Source: Pseudorhodoplanes sp. (lineage in GTDB: Bacteria; Pseudomonadota; Alphaproteobacteria; Rhizobiales; Xanthobacteraceae). From it: DNA of 6,796 nt. A model generated the notes under the pieces. That model was not told the DNA's origin and made no database searches. It worked only from the letters and a program-made list of their open reading frames with translations. The DNA lies in NCBI GenBank assembly GCA_008933495.1, contig WBUW01000167.1, positions 1-6,796 of the forward strand, written 5' to 3'. Positions 5,278 to 6,796 of the stretch are shown piece after piece; within the stretch, counting starts at the first letter, position 1, and every line of letters starts with the position of its first letter. The position numbers were made by a program, and so were the translations under genes.

Positions 5278-6543
5278 GTGCTAAGACGCGTTGTCGTCAC
5301 GGGATTGGGCATGGTCACGCCTCTCGCGTGCGGCGTCGAGGCGAGCTGGCAGCGGCTGCTCAAGGGCGAGAGCGGGGCGCGGCGCATCGAGAAATTCGAC
5401 GTCTCCGACCTGCCGGCGCAGATCGCCTGCCAGATTCCGCGCGGCGACGGCTCGAACGGCACCTACAATCCCGACCAGTGGATGGAGCCCAAGGAGCAGC
5501 GCAAGGTCGACGAGTTCATCGTCTACGGCCTGTGCGCGGCGCGCCAGGCGCTCGACGACGCCAACTGGCATCCGGCCGATCATGAAGACCAGTGCGCGAC
5601 CGGCGTGCTGATCGGCTCGGGCATCGGCGGGGTTGCGGGCATCGCCGACGGCGCGCTGCTGCTGAAGGAGCGCGGACCGCGGCGCGTCTCGCCGTTCTTC
5701 ATCCCCGGCCGCATCATCAATCTGGCCTCCGGCTATGTCTCGATCGCGTTCGGCCTGAAGGGACCCAATTCCGCCGTCGTCACCGCCTGTTCGACCGGCG
5801 CGCACGCGATCGGCGATGCCGGCCGCATCATCGCGCTCGGCGACGCCGACGTGATGGTGGCCGGCGGATGCGAGTCGCCGATCGACCGGCTGTCGCTTGC
5901 CGGCTTCGCCGCCTGCAAGGCGCTGTCGACCTCGTTCAACAACGATCCGACCCGGGCGTCGCGTCCCTATGATCGCGACCGCGACGGCTTTGTGATGGGC
6001 GAAGGCGCGGGCGCCGTGGTGCTGGAAGAATATGAGCACGCGCGCCGGCGCGGCGCGAAAATCCATGCCGAGCTTGTCGGCTACGGCATGTCGGGCGACG
6101 CCTTCCATATCACCGCGCCGACCCCGGACGGCGACGGCGCGTTCCGCTGCATGAATGCGGCGATCAAGCGGGCCGGCATCACGCCCGGCGATATCGATTA
6201 CATCAATGCGCACGGCACCTCGACCATGGCCGACGAAATCGAGCTGGCCGCGGTTCAGCGCATGGCGGGCAATGCCGCCGGCAAGCTCTCGATGTCCTCG
6301 ACCAAGTCGTGCATCGGGCATCTGCTCGGCGCGGCGGGGGCGGTGGAGGCGATTTTCTCGATCCTGGCCATCCGCGACCAGATCGCGCCGCCGACCATCA
6401 ATCTCGACAACCCCTCGGTCGAAACCCCGATCGATCTCGTGGCCCACAAGGCGCGCAGTCGGGAAATCAACGTGGTGCTCTCCAACTCGTTCGGATTTGG
6501 CGGAACGAATGCCTCTTTGATTTTCCGCCGGCCTGTGGACTGA
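5278..6543 (+). CDS. fabF: 3-oxoacyl-ACP synthase II
   Basis: FabF (KAS II) condenses malonyl-ACP with acyl-ACP with loss of CO2, extending the chain by two carbons. The 421-residue product is a complete thiolase-fold enzyme. It shows RRVVVTGLGMVTPLACG at the N-terminus, the active-site cysteine in TACSTGAHA (Cys171), the first histidine in NAHGTST (His312), and KSCIGHLLGAAGAVE with Lys343 and His348. The C-terminal loop is NSFGFGGTNASL (403-414). A Cys-His-His triad places it in the KAS I/II group rather than KAS III, and the neighbourhood points to FabF. The GTG start at 5278 is chosen because AGGAG (5267-5271) is correctly spaced and the N-terminus matches the family; no nearby ATG fits. 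A GTG start plus an occluded binding site suggests restrained translation. Confidence 0.96.
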   Translation: MLRRVVVTGLGMVTPLACGVEASWQRLLKGESGARRIEKFDVSDLPAQIACQIPRGDGSNGTYNPDQWMEPKEQRKVDEFIVYGLCAARQALDDANWHPADHEDQCATGVLIGSGIGGVAGIADGALLLKERGPRRVSPFFIPGRIINLASGYVSIAFGLKGPNSAVVTACSTGAHAIGDAGRIIALGDADVMVAGGCESPIDRLSLAGFAACKALSTSFNNDPTRASRPYDRDRDGFVMGEGAGAVVLEEYEHARRRGAKIHAELVGYGMSGDAFHITAPTPDGDGAFRCMNAAIKRAGITPGDIDYINAHGTSTMADEIELAAVQRMAGNAAGKLSMSSTKSCIGHLLGAAGAVEAIFSILAIRDQIAPPTINLDNPSVETPIDLVAHKARSREINVVLSNSFGFGGTNASLIFRRPVD

Positions 6544-6720
6544 ATTCGGCGTTAAGAGTTTCCCCCTTTCGCCACAATGGCTTATAAATTCGCCGGTCAT
6601 GGCGGCCGCAAGTTCCGCGGGTCTGGCCTTGGCCCGGTGGGCCCTCCTGCAACTTTCGGGCGAAATACTTGACGTGCCGGATCTGATCGAGGCGAGCAAC
6701 GACGTGAGGCGCGTACGGCG
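6544..6720 (+). other. fabF to mltG intergenic region
   Basis: These 177 nt hold no convincing gene. An AT-rich TATAAA (6583-6588) in CTTATAAATT stands out, but only a poor -35 (TTCCCC) lies 17 nt upstream. A TTGACG (6669-6674) has no AT-rich partner. A short GC hairpin, GGCCC/GGGCC (6631-6635 and 6639-6643), has no T-run. The downstream gene may have its own promoter here, but I cannot place it. Confidence 0.35.
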
Positions 6721-6796
6721 ATGAACCAGCCACCGGGTGGAAACGGCAGCGACGGGCGGAACCGGCCGCGCCCGCCGATCGGCGGCGGCGCCGCGT
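6721..6796 (+). CDS. mltG: N-terminus of probable endolytic murein transglycosylase MltG (partial)
   Basis: An ATG at 6721 opens a frame that runs off the right edge after 25 codons. The residues are Pro/Gly/Asn/Arg-rich (starting MNQPPGGNGSDGRNRP) with no recognisable domain yet. An in-frame TGA at 6670-6672, with no ATG, GTG or TTG between it and 6721, makes this the only normal start. The ribosome binding site is poor: GAGG about 11 nt upstream. The name rests on position. In Rhizobiales fabF is typically followed by mltG, whose product often begins with a disordered Pro-rich cytoplasmic segment before a single membrane helix and the lytic transglycosylase domain. MltG cleaves nascent peptidoglycan strands at the inner membrane. 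The visible residues neither confirm nor exclude this. Confidence 0.55.
   Translation, partial: MNQPPGGNGSDGRNRPRPPIGGGAA

Noticed and set aside
6631..6643. Terminator after fabF
   Set aside because: GGCCC/GGGCC is only five pairs with a 3-nt loop, and no T-run follows.
5281..6699. Minus-strand open frame of 472 codons opposite fabF
   Set aside because: It is antisense to the whole of an intact fabF, shows the same shadow composition, and has no recognisable domain.
6467..6733. Minus-strand frame of 88 codons between fabF and mltG
   Set aside because: It overlaps both the fabF end and the start of the next gene, has no recognisable motif, and I see no ribosome binding site supporting it.

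Overview
The window is a core-genome segment of an alphaproteobacterium, most likely a member of Hyphomicrobiales (Rhizobiales). It is GC-rich throughout, with G or C at most third codon positions. The order rpsF-rpsR-DUF2232-rplI, divergent from fabD-fabG-acpP-fabF followed by a probable mltG, is as I recall it typical of this order. The protein sequences also fit: an S18 with a glycine-rich N-terminus, L9 and S6 with long charged tails, and a FabF with the TSTMADEIEL sequence after its first catalytic histidine. I cannot assign a genus from the sequence alone.

Layout. Positions 1-206 (+) hold the proline/alanine-rich C-terminal end of an unidentified protein, converging on rplI with only 7 nt between the stops. 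Positions 2672-214 (-) are a ribosomal-protein operon read right to left: rpsF (S6), rpsR (S18, 3 nt later), a 137-nt spacer with a stable hairpin, a DUF2232-type multi-pass membrane protein, and rplI (L9). Positions 2673-2973 are a divergent control region with back-to-back candidate promoters, one for rpsF and one for fabD, plus stem-loops in the rpsF leader. Positions 2974-6543 (+) are a fatty-acid synthesis cluster: fabD, fabG, acpP and fabF. A 241-nt noncoding stretch rich in inverted repeats lies between fabG and acpP, and a 116-nt gap ending in a hairpin over the fabF ribosome binding site lies between acpP and fabF. At 6721 the first 25 codons of a further gene begin, by position probably mltG.

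How the genes work together. FabD moves malonyl groups from CoA to the phosphopantetheine arm of AcpP. FabF condenses malonyl-AcpP with acyl-AcpP, and FabG reduces the resulting 3-ketoacyl-AcpP. The dehydratase and enoyl reductase of the cycle are not in the window. S6 and S18 form a heterodimer on the 30S platform, and L9 sits on the 50S subunit near the L1 stalk. The DUF2232 protein is the one complete gene of unknown function.

The protein-coding content is ordinary housekeeping and I see no mobile element, CRISPR array, tRNA, rRNA or defence system. The points worth checking are noncoding: the rpsF leader, the rpsR-DUF2232 spacer, the fabG-acpP leader with competing pairings, and the occluded fabF start. 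All structures were found by eye and none was folded computationally.
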